Notes under the pieces: generated by a model | Seen by the model: the letters and a program-made list of their open reading frames with translations, nothing else | What the model was told of the DNA's origin: nothing | The model's database searches: none | Program-made: the position numbers and the translations under genes | Part shown: positions 34,740 through 46,575 of the stretch, piece by piece | Layout of the letters: each line of letters opens with the position of its first letter | Numbering within the stretch: position 1 is the first letter of the stretch | Assembly: GCA_910589415.1 (NCBI GenBank) | Contig: OU342639.1 | Coordinates: 19,290,268-19,354,267 of the forward strand | Direction: 5' to 3' | DNA length: 64,000 nucleotides | Source of the DNA: Malachius bipustulatus | Taxonomy: Eukaryota > Arthropoda > Insecta > Coleoptera > Melyridae

Positions 34740-35250
34740 TGATAAGTCTTTCTCTGCTGGTTAGTGTTGGTAAAGACATAGACAGCAGAATATTCTTTGT
34801 TGTACTGCATAACACTCGAAAAGGAGACGTATTGAGGTTACTTGCCGCTCCCTTCAGAATCTACAGGTTTGGTCACTTTGTAGACCAATCTTACTAAGGT
34901 GTTTACGAGTTTGCAATGCCCCGTAAGAAAACTTGTTAGAATTCCCTGTTATTTTTTCCCAAATAGTATTTGTCTTTCCAGAGACTTTGTCTTTGAATAT
35001 CCTCTTCTTTCTTTATCTTTTCGTTTGAAAACATTTTCTCATATTCACAAAAAGGTTCTGGCCCAATAGTGGCGTCCTCGCTTTGCTAGGTTGCTCGGTT
35101 TCTTTGTTGCCTTCTACATCTGTGTGTCCTGACACCCAAAAGAAAGCTACTCCTTCATTTTCCATTTCCAAACAATTTTTGAATCGTAATTTCATATCCT
35201 TTTTAAATCTGCGGTAATTTTGATAACTATTGAGGCAACAGAAACTCATC
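34740..35250 (-). pseudogene. Decayed I/R1/LOA-like LINE: RNase H end and zinc-knuckle tail
   Basis: The minus-strand frame 35249-35013 contains FFWVSGHTDVEGNKETEQPSKA. This is the last conserved block of retroelement RNase H ('v.w.pGH.gv.GNe.AD..Ak', with the catalytic-site His kept and the Asp of 'AD' lost). Downstream, after a stop, the frame reads LQTRKHLSKIGLQSDQTCRF*RE and then LLFECYAVQQR. This is the CCHC-like tail of these elements ('HL..mGl..d..CRfC.e..et..HlL.eC.al...R') with the second Cys mutated to stop. The piece belongs to the RNase H-bearing LINEs, like 416-790, 10788-11300 and 50680-50960. Confidence 0.75.
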
Positions 35251-38074
35251 CTCGCTTAGAAGAAGTGACTTTTTACTGCATAGGTAGTTAAGATAGAGCC
35301 ATAGGATCGCCTTAGTGGACAAAAATTCGTGCGAAAAAAATTAAAACTGAAAAAATCAAGCGGTGCAGAAAAAAACCAAATATTTTTCATGTTGTTTTTT
35401 GGGAACAATTCTTGTTTAATATAATATGATTTACATGGACTAAAAAAGGACGGGACTTAACAGAGCATTCTGATCACCTTTTAAACTTTAGAGGAAATAT
35501 AACAATACATAATTATTATCCATCACGCAGGTGGACAGGATTCAATTCCAAATGCCGTTATTTTATATGTATATCTACTGGGTTGTTATAAATATTTTAT
35601 ATTTGTAGAAAGTTTTTATTTGAATAAGTAATTAGAAGGCGGATTTATATATTTGTATAATATTAGGTTAATAATCTGAAAGAAAGAATGAAATTACAGA
35701 CTTCCCTGCGTTATGTTAGCATAGAATCATTGCATTGCGTGCCTTGATATTATTCTCCTAATGTAGGTAAAATTACTTAATTCGGGATAAAAGTTCGCTG
35801 TAATTTTCTAGTAAAAGTCTAATTTTACTTGGAGATGAATATTACATTAGATCTATCTATTTTGATATTTATTTAAAGTGAACAATTTCACTAGTTGGTA
35901 ATAATTGCTAAATTCTTACAGCCACTTAGAGTAATACTGACTAGTAAATAGTTAAGGTCAAGGAACTTTTCAAAACGTTTTAATAATAACGTCAACCATA
36001 TATATAGAAGCACACTAAAGATCGTTACCGAAACCGCTTAACGGTAACGATTATGGTAACTGCAGGGAAACGAATTCAAAGACAAAATGAGTATTCAACA
36101 CTGTTCTGTGCTAGCTGATTCCATTATGTTCATCAAAGGTTCAACCCTTCACGTTAAAGGGATATAATTACTCATCTACTTATTTAATTATTCCTACCAT
36201 ATATAGTTTAGCAAGTTAATGTAGTATAACACTTAGGAACGCAATAAATACTCGAACAAATTGCTATGGGAAAACAATCTACGAATATCAAAGAGGGTTT
36301 CACATATGATCCGGTACACGAAAATAATAATGTACCTACCCAATTTCGTGATAATATAATTGCGAAAAAAAAATTTTCTAAGACTATTGAATAAAACGTT
36401 CTTGTTGCTGATTTTAGTTTGAGAATATTGTACATTTCTATCTGGGAATGAAAATTCTCTCACCTGGTAGTGACCAACCAAAGCTCAGCATTTTAATTCC
36501 AACTTGCTCTCTCATAATATGCTATTGAGATAAAACGCTTTCACAATATAGACCTTGATATGTCGGCAGCAATCAAACCTGGTAAGTACGCCGCTTGAAA
36601 TCGTACTCAACAAGAAAACGTACTCAAGATTTATAAAATGGATAAATATTAACAAATAAATTATTATTCTCAAAACGTTCTATAGCTTAGTACGGAAATA
36701 GTGTGCAGTAACTAAAAAAAGGCAATTCCAAAGAAGCGGTAAGCAGGAACTTTACAGGTAGACGATAATTTTCTGGTTGCCGCCCCCTCGTAATTTTTTT
36801 TCTCTAATATCAGTTACTGCAACTGACATTCAGATATTAGCTAATTAAAATATTTTTAAAAGCTGTTTGATGAGTTTCTGGTATAAAGTACCGTCTTGCA
36901 ATTTATAAAAAGTGGCCCTTTCTAATAAAACTATCATGGGAAAAGATGACATTCAAAAGGTAGTTTTTGTTGTCTTATTTGAGGTTGTTTTGTATTAAAA
37001 AAATCCCATAAAAATAACAAGGGGGGGGGTTAATTTACGTCGCACTGTAACTCAGTTCAGAATTAAATTAAATTAAATTAAAATTCAGAATCAAACTTCG
37101 GTTCGATTTTTCTCAATTCAATAATAATTCAGTTTGCATCCAAGCTGACGATTGTTTTATATGGAAGTAAATAGGTCTCAATTATTATAATTTATTGTTG
37201 ACATTTGTTAGTCGAATTATCAATAATTCTTATATTGTAGAAATTTAACTGCATTCGAGTAAGAAGTTTGTTGGAGAGCAGCGTTAGGAATTTGTATAGA
37301 AAGTTTTCTAAAGGAACTTAGTGTTTGCTTCACATTTGGACGGAACAACCACTGCTTGACAATTTAGAACGAATTTCTGGAGTAAACTCTGCAAGTAAAA
37401 CCTGACATGTAAATACAAAGCAAGGAAGTCAGTTGTTTAAATACGTAGTTGTATTATTTTTTTCATTTTCAGCACGAACTTAGATAAACTCGAATTGTGT
37501 CACCAAAGAAGAAAAAAATTGTTTATAGTCACTTCCAACCGCTTGTTCTGCCTTCTGTATTTTGTGTCTGGGATCATTTCTTGTTATTAATAGTATACAA
37601 ATAGGTTCAAAAGATTTTTTATCAAACTACAAGGACGTTGGAAGACAAAGAGATACGTCTTCGAGATTTGGTATAGGTTTTTTTATAATGGTATATTTAT
37701 TTTTACGGAAATCATGGAGCTATGAATTTAGAAAAGGAGTTTGTTTTTGGGATTTGGCTTGTAAGACAACGTCTATAACAAAATCAAAAGTCTACGTTCT
37801 TATTTTTTTAATAAGTCAATATAGCAACGCGAAGCTATTTATTTATCATGTGATGTGATAAAACATCCACAAAGTCTACGTCTGTTCACTTTGGAATTAA
37901 TTTAGTTCAAAGTGCTATACAATAATGATAGGCATCGAGTTACAAATAGGGAGGACATAATAATTGGTAGTAAAGCAAGACATAGTGGCCGGGATATTTG
38001 ATGAGATGCCATTTTCTAGTCTATATTGCCTGGAAACATTAAGAACTGGCTCTAACTAAATGCATTATAGTTGA
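35251..38074. other. AT-rich non-coding stretch
   Basis: No gene supported. A block at about 36780-37045 has a G9 run and 'ccgccccctcgtaattttt', and may be an old repeat. The open frames at 36208-36481 (minus) and 37562-37858 (plus, 98 codons) have no domain features. Confidence 0.4.
36022..36052. repeat. 10-bp inverted repeat
   Basis: 'atcgttaccg' pairs exactly with 'cggtaacgat' across an 11-nt loop (aaaccgcttaa). It lies 15-20 bp downstream of a TATA-like string (atatatatag). It could be a protein-binding palindrome or chance. Confidence 0.5.
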
Positions 38075-38082
38075 GTTTTGTG

Positions 38083-39352
38083 CAGTGACGGCTCGTGCTT
38101 CAAAAAATTGGGTCGGCCAGCCAATGGTGGAAATAAAATGTACGACGTTATATGTGGGGGGGGGGGGGGGGGTCCGGGGACAAGGCCCCCGCGGAAAATG
38201 CAATGCAGGCGATTTTTTTTAAGGTTCAAGGTCATGCGAATTCCCGTAAGTTCAAAATTTACTTATATGTAAAAATAGGAAAAATCGTCGAATAGGAAAA
38301 ATAGATGAAGAAAGTAATAAAATAAAAATGTGCTTTTGCTTGAGTCACTGAATGAATGCAATATTATGCTATGCATGCATTGACACCATATGGATGGGTA
38401 ACACGCGCGGTACGGCTAGCCGACCCTGGCCCTGCATGGCTACTAACTGGCGCTGGCTGGTAGGTATAAGGATAAAGAAGTACAGGCATTGAAGATTTCA
38501 TTATTATTTTCCGTTCTAGGAATTTATATCTATTGAATCCCTTCCGTAAAACGGTATTTTTAGTTTATTTTTTATTCAAAAAATATTAATGAAAGTGTAG
38601 TAGGTGCGCAGTTGACTTGACAATATCGGTAGTTTGCGAATTCTAATACCTAGTTATTTTTTTTTAATTGCATAAAATAGGTAAACAAACTCGCACACTG
38701 AGATTAAATAAATAAATTAATAAATTAATCTTAAATAATTAATTAATAAATAATAAGTCTACTAAATTAATTAAATAAATCTCTAAAAAGCAATTTGGCA
38801 AGCAGAAAACACATTTTTTGTTTCTGTTACTACAAACTACAAGTTGCATTTTCTTAAAAAAATATTAATAAAAATGCGTTCGACACCATCCCAATAACGC
38901 AGCGAGGATCACCCAAGAGAAGAGCGGAAGAGCGCCTGATAGATAAGATAGAGACCCAAGTACGGCCAGGAGGCTCTCGGCCGTGCCTGTGTGGAATACG
39001 CTACGCCGGCCGTGCACTGTAACTCTGCGGTTTGGAAGCGACACAGTTTGTGTGCCGTATGTCTTCGATTAACCAGCACTCTCGCGCCCAGCATCGGCCA
39101 GCCGACCTTAGCATTTATTTTCAACTTATGGATGGATCACTCGCGCTATTCACTATAATAATAGCTCTACACTACACTTTTGCTTTTTGCTTAGATTTTT
39201 AGGCAAGAAAAAACATTAAAGGGTATTATTGAAAGCTCTCAGAAATTAAAATCAAGTTTATTTTATTATTTTCTAAAAAATAATGTTATTTTACTGGTGC
39301 AGTGGTTTGGGTCGGCCGGGCCGACCTTGCCGTCCCTGACGAGCCGTCACTG
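38083..39352. mobile_element. Non-autonomous hAT-superfamily transposon, complete with 8-bp TSD
   Basis: The element begins cagtgacggctcgt and ends with its exact reverse complement acgagccgtcactg, a 14-bp perfect TIR of the hAT CAGTG type. It is flanked by an identical 8-bp duplication GTTTTGTG at 38075-38082 and 39353-39360, the size diagnostic of hAT. Inside the TIRs, 'gggtcggcc' recurs in subterminal positions (38110; 39310 inverted as ggccgacc). The 1270-bp interior has no transposase frame. It contains a run of 17 G (38156-38172), an AT-rich (aataaat)n patch (38700-38770) and a GC-rich part (38890-39100). The perfect TSD implies a fairly recent insertion. It would need a transposase supplied from elsewhere. 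Confidence 0.93.
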
Positions 39353-39360
39353 GTTTTGTG

Positions 39361-40268
39361 GCCTCTTGGACCGGTCTAATGGTTTACCGAGTTAGTAATT
39401 ACTAACAGTTACCCACTGTGATAGTAATTACAAGAGTAATATCGGTACGTTAGGTTCTCTCGCCGATTAAAGAGCTCTTATTTCAATTGGATGTAAATTT
39501 CATCACAATGAAGTACTTAATTGCTATCAAGTGTTAACAAAACCTTTAATGCTCAATTTACTCCTGATTTCTAAAGTTTCTTTTCCTACGACTACTATAC
39601 AAAACACTACTTTGCGCATCGTTTTTTGTGCGCAAACTAACAGATTTCTCATCACGTATCCAAAACTGTGCGACAAAGTGACATAACGCATAGCCAAAAA
39701 TCGTTTCCGTACAGTTTTAATGTAAACAATAGTTGTGGGCGGTAACTGAGAACTCAACTGTTACTTATTGTTAATGGAATAACTATTCATTTAAAGCTTC
39801 AAGGTAATAAAATAAACACAAATGGGATAACATAGAACCCGACAAGACTATAAAATATACTCATTATTCTCTTGTGGCAGTAATTATTAAAATTTACGAG
39901 TTGATCGCTAATAACAGCATTGGTAGCGTTCAAATCAAATTCACGAACGTGATCGTGAAAATAACTCGCACACCTCTACTAACTTCCATCGACGTCGCAC
40001 AGCGCCTGCGTTGTGTAGAAGTTGCATATCAATGATATACTAACCTCTTTTAAATCATTGTTATTATCTACCACGTCTCCACGCTCACGTCACTTATTTT
40101 TAGTTTATACGGAGTCTAATAATAAATAATAATAATAATGTCGGTAGAATTCAATGATTTAACAGTATATAATAGTAATATTAAAAAGTAATTGGTAGAA
40201 TTGAAAATAATACCTACTTACCTACGTAGTCTGACAAAATAATCTTTAGTTAGGTACCTATCATTATA
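39361..40268. other. Non-coding spacer
   Basis: AT-rich, with an (aat)n microsatellite at about 40114-40139. The minus-strand open frame 39527-39757 has no recognisable features. Confidence 0.4.
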
Positions 40269-40478
40269 ATGGATTGTAATTCCTCTGAATCTGAAGCAGA
40301 AAATACACCACCTGAAGTAAGAAAACAAGCAGGTTTGTGTTTTTTGAATTTGCTACCTGTAGTTTCGAGAGAAAAATACGAATCTGCTTATAAACATTTC
40401 ATAAATTGGAGAAAAGGTCATAAAAGCAGAGCATTGTCAGAAAAAATAATTTATGTGTTAAATTTGTTAAATAATTAA
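40269..40478 (+). pseudogene. Truncated tyrosine-recombinase-like N-terminus
   Basis: A 69-codon open frame begins MDCNSSESEAENTPPEVRKQ and continues LCFLNLLPVVSREKYESAYK, then HFINWRKGHKSRALSEKI. The 'LLP..Sr.kYe.aY..F..WrK.....aLSEk' string matches the core-binding N-terminal region of arthropod tyrosine-recombinase-like proteins. Full members run several hundred residues with R...H..R...Y catalytic residues; none of that is present here. The frame ends shortly after this domain, and a palindromic hairpin begins about 27 bp later. The 23869-24369 block has the same arrangement, which suggests a non-autonomous element that kept the start of the gene. The single intact frame is compatible with recent origin or with a small retained peptide. 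Confidence 0.55.
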
Positions 40479-40504
40479 TCTGTTAAATTGTGGTCGTAGG
40501 AAAA

Positions 40505-40608
40505 GTACTGTGTGTATCACGTGCAGAAAAGAAATTTCACACTCGTGTGAATTGTGACACTCGACTTCGTGAGAAATTTTCTCTTTTCCGCACTTGTTTC
40601 ACAATATA
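40505..40608. repeat. Palindromic hairpin module, copy C
   Basis: Imperfect palindrome: tactgtg..acgtgcagaaaagaaatttcac pairs with gtgagaaattttctcttttccgcactt..cacaata. The centre is ctcgtgtgaattgtgacactcgacttcgtg. The 'actcgacttcgtgag' loop parallels the 'attcgcctgcggctcatg' loop of copy B more loosely. It lies immediately downstream of the recombinase-like frame. Confidence 0.6.
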
Positions 40609-41100
40609 CTATTTTGTTCAATTTTTCTGCCTTGTTTTATTTACGTTCACGCTCTTTTTATCAGGGATTTATTTGTAAAGTCAAGGTCGAATATAAATAA
40701 ATATATTCGTTCTTCTATAACGCTACTCCACTAATGTAGAAGGATCACTGACAAGTAACAGCTAAGCCTTCTCATCTGCAACAATAACGTTCCAATTTTA
40801 TATTTATTATTTATTAGATGTTTAATTCCGTTTGAATCCTGTAGAGAATTTGTTCATGCACAAAAAGCAGCATGAAGTTTAGAGACCTTAATCGTCACTT
40901 ATCTGGACTTCGTGAATACGAGGCGATAAGGTAGGTTTTCCTTTCATGTTTTTCTCTTTTCGTTTTTCTTTCTTTGGCTTCTGCCGAATTTTAACTGTTC
41001 CCTCCCTAATAAGGCTTGTAATTTTTAGGCCTCATTCTATACCAAATTTTTTGGGTTTGGATGATGGCCTCTGAAATAAAGCACCACAGACGTAGTTTTT
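40609..41100. other. Spacer
   Basis: AT-rich with no supported gene. Confidence 0.4.
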
Positions 41101-41104
41101 TCTG

Positions 41105-41975
41105 CATTCAAGGCTACGCAATTTCTCAGGACTTTACATTTGCAACGTTTATTAAACCAAATAAAAAAAAATTCTTGTGATTTCTGTTTTTTTACAACAT
41201 CCAAGCACACAGCAGTCGCGAGTCGCCGGTATCTAAGCAGAGTTCAAGTTTCCTGGCACACCGTGATTGGGAGGGTTGCTGTTGTGAATCTTGTCATAGT
41301 ACGTCACGCATACAGAATGTTCACGCATCGGTGCGCTTGTTGGAAACTACTGAGCTCTATTGTTTCCTTGTTTTTACAGCAATTCTCAAGAGCGGTGCGG
41401 TCTGGTGTCGCCTGTATTCTAAAGAGATATGTATCAGGGAGAACCCGTTCAAAGTTTCGTGGCGCACGGAGGCTTGGAGAGTAGCTGTGAATAATATCAT
41501 TGTTAATTGAAATCGTAATTGATTCCGGACTGTTGTGCCGTGGTCCATGGAGATTTGCTCCGAACGTTTCGTCTAAAGTTGCGGTAGGCATCATACGTAA
41601 GCGCATGCGGTGCTTTCACTCCTCGTGTTCACTGATAGATCGGTTCAATTCAGTCGGTTATCAGTAAACACAAGGTCTCCAAGAAAGTCTCCATTTACCA
41701 CGGCACAACAGCCCGGAATCTATTACGATTTCAATAGAAGCCGGTCGTGAAAGCCTACACACATCAATATCATTGTTAACTTAGAATGTTCATGCATCGG
41801 TGCGCTTGTTGGGAACTAGAAGGTTTCACATGTTTCCACATTCACATGTTTTTAGAGCAATTCTGAAGATCTATGTGTCGCCTGTATACCATAGAAATTT
41901 GGAGGGTTACTGTGAATTATACTAACATGGTTGCATTCAAGGTTACGAAATTTCGAAGGATTTAAAAAATTAAAA
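41105..41975. repeat. Rearranged repeat: direct and inverted duplications
   Basis: Two related segments lie in direct order. 'gcattcaaggctacgcaatttc' (41104) recurs as 'gcattcaaggttacgaaatttc' (41934). 'agaatgttcacgcatcggtgcgcttgttgg' (41311) recurs as 'agaatgttcatgcatcggtgcgcttgttgg' (41784). 'cagcaattctcaag..gtgtcgcctgtat' (41378) recurs as 'gagcaattctgaag..gtgtcgcctgtat' (41855). Between them an inverted pair is present: 'tcgtaattgattccggactgttgtgccgtgg' (41512-41542) against 'ccacggcacaacagcccggaatctattacga' (41698-41728). This suggests two or more insertions of one repeat in different orientations. The open frames 41140-41484 and 41304-41606 lie inside it and are not supported as genes. 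Confidence 0.65.
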
Positions 41976-44640
41976 ATTAAATTTATAAAAAAATTGTCTA
42001 AAACTACCTCTAGTATTTTTCCGCCGTTAGCTTCAGCCTGGTGAGCCTATGCTTAAATCAAGGCCTGCTTCTGCCTTCTGCATGATTTAGACCAATCTCT
42101 GAGCTGGAAATTGTGCAGCTTTTGCATGGACAGCCCTGACAGCAACACCATGGATGCCTTGTAGTATTTGCCGTGTTTCTAGGCGAAACAATAGCTTCGA
42201 GGGGAAGTCTCAAAAGCGATGGACATATTTGAGTAGTTTTTTGTTTGTAGTTCAAAATTTAAGAAACCATCAAAGAATCTCCTTCTATGTATAAAGAGTG
42301 CCTCAGATAGGTAACTGTCTGTACCAGTAATACCCTTAAAATAAGGTCTCGCATGAACCCCCATGCGATTTGAAATGTTGAAGTTGACAGGGACTGCAAG
42401 GTTTTTTTTTGACGTTTGGAACATCAGTTTGACGTCAAAAAGTAATAAAAGTAACGACATTGAATTTAGTTTTTGCAACCAAAGTTTGTTCTATCTAGTT
42501 CGGCTTAAAGTGGGGTGGGGACTATAAATGTTCTCTCTCAGACACTTATTTTCATTTTGAATCATTTTGAATTATAATTGTAAAACCATTCTTATAATCT
42601 TAGACAAAATTAAAAGGTAATACTTGATATACAGGCTGCTCCATTGACCAGAAGTGCCAAGTTCTTGAGCTTCTTTATTTCAAATATTCCATTCTAAATA
42701 TTTTCAGAATTTTATTGCGACTATTATTTCCTTATACTTCTTCGGTTAATCGAGGCCTTACCGTACCCCTGTATAGGAAGGAAGTTCTTTCGGAAGTTTA
42801 GGATCTCAACTACTCATTATTCAGATAATTAAAAGTAATCAGGCAAAAGTAAATAGAGTCGAAGATTGAATGAAACTGATATGAGACACTCTCCGGTTTT
42901 CTAACTGTGGATTAGACGGATTTATAGAATGGCGCATTCGTTAGGCTTATCCCTTTTTGAGGAAGATGTTCGCTATTCGCCTGAACAGAACTAGCGGTAC
43001 CCTGCGGCGGCTCGTCAGGGAAGCAATCTACAATAAAATCTCTCATTAAAGGAGAGATAGCCGCCGGAGAAAACGATTGTTGTGAAAAATTGTCAGTTAG
43101 TGAGAGATAATTATTTCTATCTCAATTCTTGAGAATTTGGCCGCTGATTTGCTGAATTAATATTGACGGCCTTTCAGTGGGAAAGTGTTTTACTATTGAA
43201 AGAATTGAGAGAAGATGGATTTCATTTCTTTCTTTTAAAAACATCGACAGTTCTAGGAAATATCTCTAATTATTTTCGAGAGAAGTTGTTTGAAAATGAA
43301 AAAATTCGAACCGCCGAAAGTGAATGAAAGAGTAATAAGGACATTCCAGATATCCCGCAATGTAACTTTGTACATTTTTATAAATGAAAGGAGTAAATTG
43401 GACCGCTTTTAGTGAATGACAACTATACATTTTCCTTTCTCGTGCTTTCAATTGCGTTCTTTAAATAAAATATGTGTCAACACAAGATTGAAAATCGTAA
43501 TTGAGAAAACTATAAAGACATCAAGTGGGTTCCAACAACCACTTGAAAGAAGATTGACATTTTAAAACCTAATTACCAATCTCATGAAATTAACTAGAGA
43601 AATAGAAATAAAATTAACTTTCATCGATAACAAATGGAGTTACATTTCGAACTACCTCGTTTCTACTTTATTATATCAAAAGGCTCTGATATATATATAC
43701 ATAAATCCTATCCGATATCAGAGAGGACCCATCTATACGTAGTAAATAAACGTGATAGCCCTAAAGCAACTTCATAGGAAAAGAAGAAGTTACATGTTGT
43801 AAATTTAAGACTAGTCTTAGACTAGTCTAGGGGTGACCTTCTTGCCAAAAATTTGAGTCTACTCTTCTTGAATGTGGCGACATTCCCTTAGTCTGATACA
43901 ATTTCCCACTGAGACTTCGTAGTAGCTTTTGTCAAGTTTGTCGTCTAATATCTCATGCTCAATGAAAATGTTGCCTCAAAACCGGTTTCAGGAACTAAAT
44001 TAGATCTCACTAACTCCAGATTGACGCTCGATGTTTTGAAACTTCAAAAATAAAAAACCCTTTCAACTCCAACCGCAACCCCCAACTGAGCTCGAGGGCA
44101 ATTATTGGTAAGTAAGAATTTTTCGACCTGTTTTTGGAAAAATCACTTAAGCGATCAATAATTTCTGAATGAATAGAAAGGAATGAAAAATTCCCATTTG
44201 AAGTTAGACGATTCAATCATGGACTTGAGAATATTCACTTCGTTTAAAATATTTACCATTTGGTGGGAGTTTTGTCCAGCGGAACCATCGGCCATATTTC
44301 TACAGGTTGAAGAAAAATGTCGGTAAAAAGATTAACGAGAAAAAATATGAGGCTATACAACAATTATTGATTATTGTTAGTTCTCCCAAGTGCCATGGAC
44401 TCTGTATGATACTACTGTACCATAAATTATCGATCCATTTGGAGAAAGGTTCCAAGACGCATTTTAGGCGGTGGTGATGTTAACTCATTACCAAAATCAC
44501 GCGATTTTAAGCCTTTTGATTATTTAATGGAAGTTGTTTTCCACAAATAATCCGTATATAGTTCCCGAAACAACTACTTTACCTCCAGGGTGGTAGCTAA
44601 TTAAACATCCATTAATTAGATTTAATTAATTTTGAGGGAC
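41976..44640. other. Non-coding stretch
   Basis: No gene supported. 'tatacaggctgctccattgac' (42632) and 'cgtacccctgtatag' (42770) may bound a ~150-bp degenerate element. Other open frames are short and featureless. Confidence 0.4.
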
Positions 44641-44654
44641 TGAAAACAAGAAGC

Positions 44655-44830
44655 AGAAGACTAATTTTAGGTTTGATCAGTAGTTTTATATCTGACTGCA
44701 GTTTTGTACGAATTGTACGAGCCTGGCACATTACTAATGGTGTTCCTCAGGGGTGGGCTACTGGAACGATATTGATGTTCATTCAGTTCATTCATGTTGA
44801 CATCCACTTGCGACACCATAATATAAATTT
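44655..44830 (+). pseudogene. Short LINE reverse transcriptase fragment
   Basis: The frame 44673-44870 contains ITNGVPQG followed by WATGTILMFIQFIHVDIHL. This matches the RT turn 'i.nGVPQGSvLgPiLF.ifinDi' with degraded residues, preceded by LISSFISDCSFVRIV (compare 'fk.yLsnR.f.V.v'). Only about 50 residues are recognisable. It is too short to name a clade. Confidence 0.5.
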
Positions 44831-44989
44831 AAAAAGCATAATTTACGACTTGACTGAATGCCGATGCTGATAGGTGGAACAGTTCTCCAAAGAAAATTTT
44901 AATTTACTATTTTTCATGCAGGTATTATAGTGAACATTGAATTATCGAATGCTTCGGTTGTAATAAATAATCGATATATTTGTCTACTG

Positions 44990-45420
44990 AAATTTATGTC
45001 TTGCACCGTGTCCACCACTGAGGCGATGTCGCCGTCGGCGCTTGGCTGATGTCTTGTCGCGACCTTGTTGTAGTCATTGCGCCGTGCCGCTGGCTTGTTA
45101 TGTAAGCGGCTTAAGCAACAATTTCGCAATGGCTTGTTGATTTATTTCTTCACGAGACTTAGCTTAATCTCTTCTCCTGTATCGTGGATCGCGACGCTCT
45201 CTGTTGTTAACGTTTGAATAATGAACGACAAGCTAGGGGCGTCTCGGAGGACACACGGGAACATACATCAGCCCGCGGAAAGACGGAACACTACAGATTA
45301 ATAACGCTAATCGTTTTAACTCCTTCGGTCCCTTCCGCTTGCAATTCTCTCATTATTCTTTCGCCCAATTTCGCGTTCCCGTTCGGTCCAGGGGATAATA
45401 TCCACTTGCTTGTCTTTTTT
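44990..45420. promoter_or_regulatory. GC-richer non-coding island 7 (candidate regulatory DNA or exon)
   Basis: CpG-rich, mixed-sequence block ('gatgtcgccgtcggcgcttgg', 'cccgcggaaagacgg'). The minus-strand frame 44914-45129 (71 codons, ATG in open context) and the plus frame 45214-45492 both lie here, and neither has a recognised domain or clear splice sites. It lies about 1 kb upstream of the promoter at 46313, so it could be part of the same regulatory region (inference). Confidence 0.3.
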
Positions 45421-46134
45421 TTGCATAAAATATTATCGCCGCCGTTTATTTGGATGTCCAATTATTTTACCTTTTTTCATAGAAAAAAATGAGTAAAACT
45501 CCAGGACCGTAAACAAAACAAAAATGTAGCAGAGAACTTACCTCATTTTGATCTGTATATACATCCGTAAGCTTATACATTTTTGATATCTTCATTATTA
45601 TGATGGAATTGTCATACATAAGAAATTTATAGAATTGGTTATCCTTCTTAATGGTTTCGCTCTTGTTTTTTGTGAAGTTTTGTTAAAGGTCAGTCTATAT
45701 CGAGCAAATGCGTATTGCGGGAAGCGGATAAAAATTATATTAGATACGTCATGCTCTTGTAAAGCTGCCTCTTGCCAAGAAATCGCATCCTCGAATAAGA
45801 CATCAAGGATTTGCCTCCCTGATACCTGAAGCCGAATTGTGTGAAATAATTTTCTATCCTGTGCCTCTATAACCGCCCACCATGTGGCAAATAAATTACC
45901 AACTTATATAATTTTAGACTTCGTTAAGCTAAAAAAAGATATTATGATAGATATGAACGACAAATGCTTCGAATTATTATAATCTTATCGAATTTATTGT
46001 ACAATCTGGCTTTTATGTTAATTACATGTTTTACACCTTGTCGAAAATAATATTATTGGAGAAAAATCAATTCTAATGTAAGTTTGGTAGTTTCCATAAG
46101 GGTGAGCCATAACACAAGCCTAAAATAATAATTC
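45421..46134. other. AT-rich spacer
   Basis: No gene supported. The plus-strand frame 45635-45829 has no domain features. Confidence 0.4.
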
Positions 46135-46312
46135 AAGACGGACGTCGGATTCAAATGCCAGGTGCTCCTTAGTGGATCGGGTCTGATTCGGACAGGATAA
46201 CATCATAACCATATGCTCGATGCCGATTCGATCTGGGGAAAGAGCGTCAACTTTTAGGAGCCTTCGATTAATTTAGTCGAGGAGTCTCGAATTTTACGGT
46301 TTTTCTGCGCGC

Positions 46313-46350
46313 TATATAAACGCTGAATTTTTATGACGGAGGCGTCAGTC
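46313..46350 (+). promoter_or_regulatory. Core promoter: TATA box plus initiator
   Basis: TATATAAA lies at 46313-46320 in a GC-rich setting (gcgcgctatataaacgctg). The arthropod initiator TCAGTC lies at 46345-46350, placing +1 at A46347, 32 bp from the first T of TATAAA. That is close to the usual -31/-30 spacing. The upstream 170 bp are non-repetitive and less AT-rich. It predicts a Pol II transcript running to the right. Confidence 0.55.
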
Positions 46351-46440
46351 CCCGTTTATTTCTTCGTCCCGGCAGTAACAGAAGTTCGACGTACTATTTG
46401 GTCCGGTTGCGTTTAACCCTTTATTTGCGTGCATCGTAAG
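46347..46440 (+). other. Predicted 94-nt non-coding first exon
   Basis: From the predicted +1, the sequence runs to 'catcgtaag|gtaaaattg', a good 5' splice site (exon end AAG, intron GTAAAA) at 46440/46441. The exon has no ATG with an open frame, so it would be 5'UTR with coding exons beyond the window or unrecognised. The host gene is unknown. Foldback copy 3 begins 135 bp into the predicted intron. Confidence 0.4.
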
Positions 46441-46575
46441 GTAAAATTGTTTAACATATTTGAATTGTTATTTGAATTTGAAATATTCTTTATTCTTTCT
46501 GAAGTAGAGATTTCTACTTAATGAATACAGTTTTATGCAAAAATTGATAAAGGTATTTTTTGATCCTTATATATA

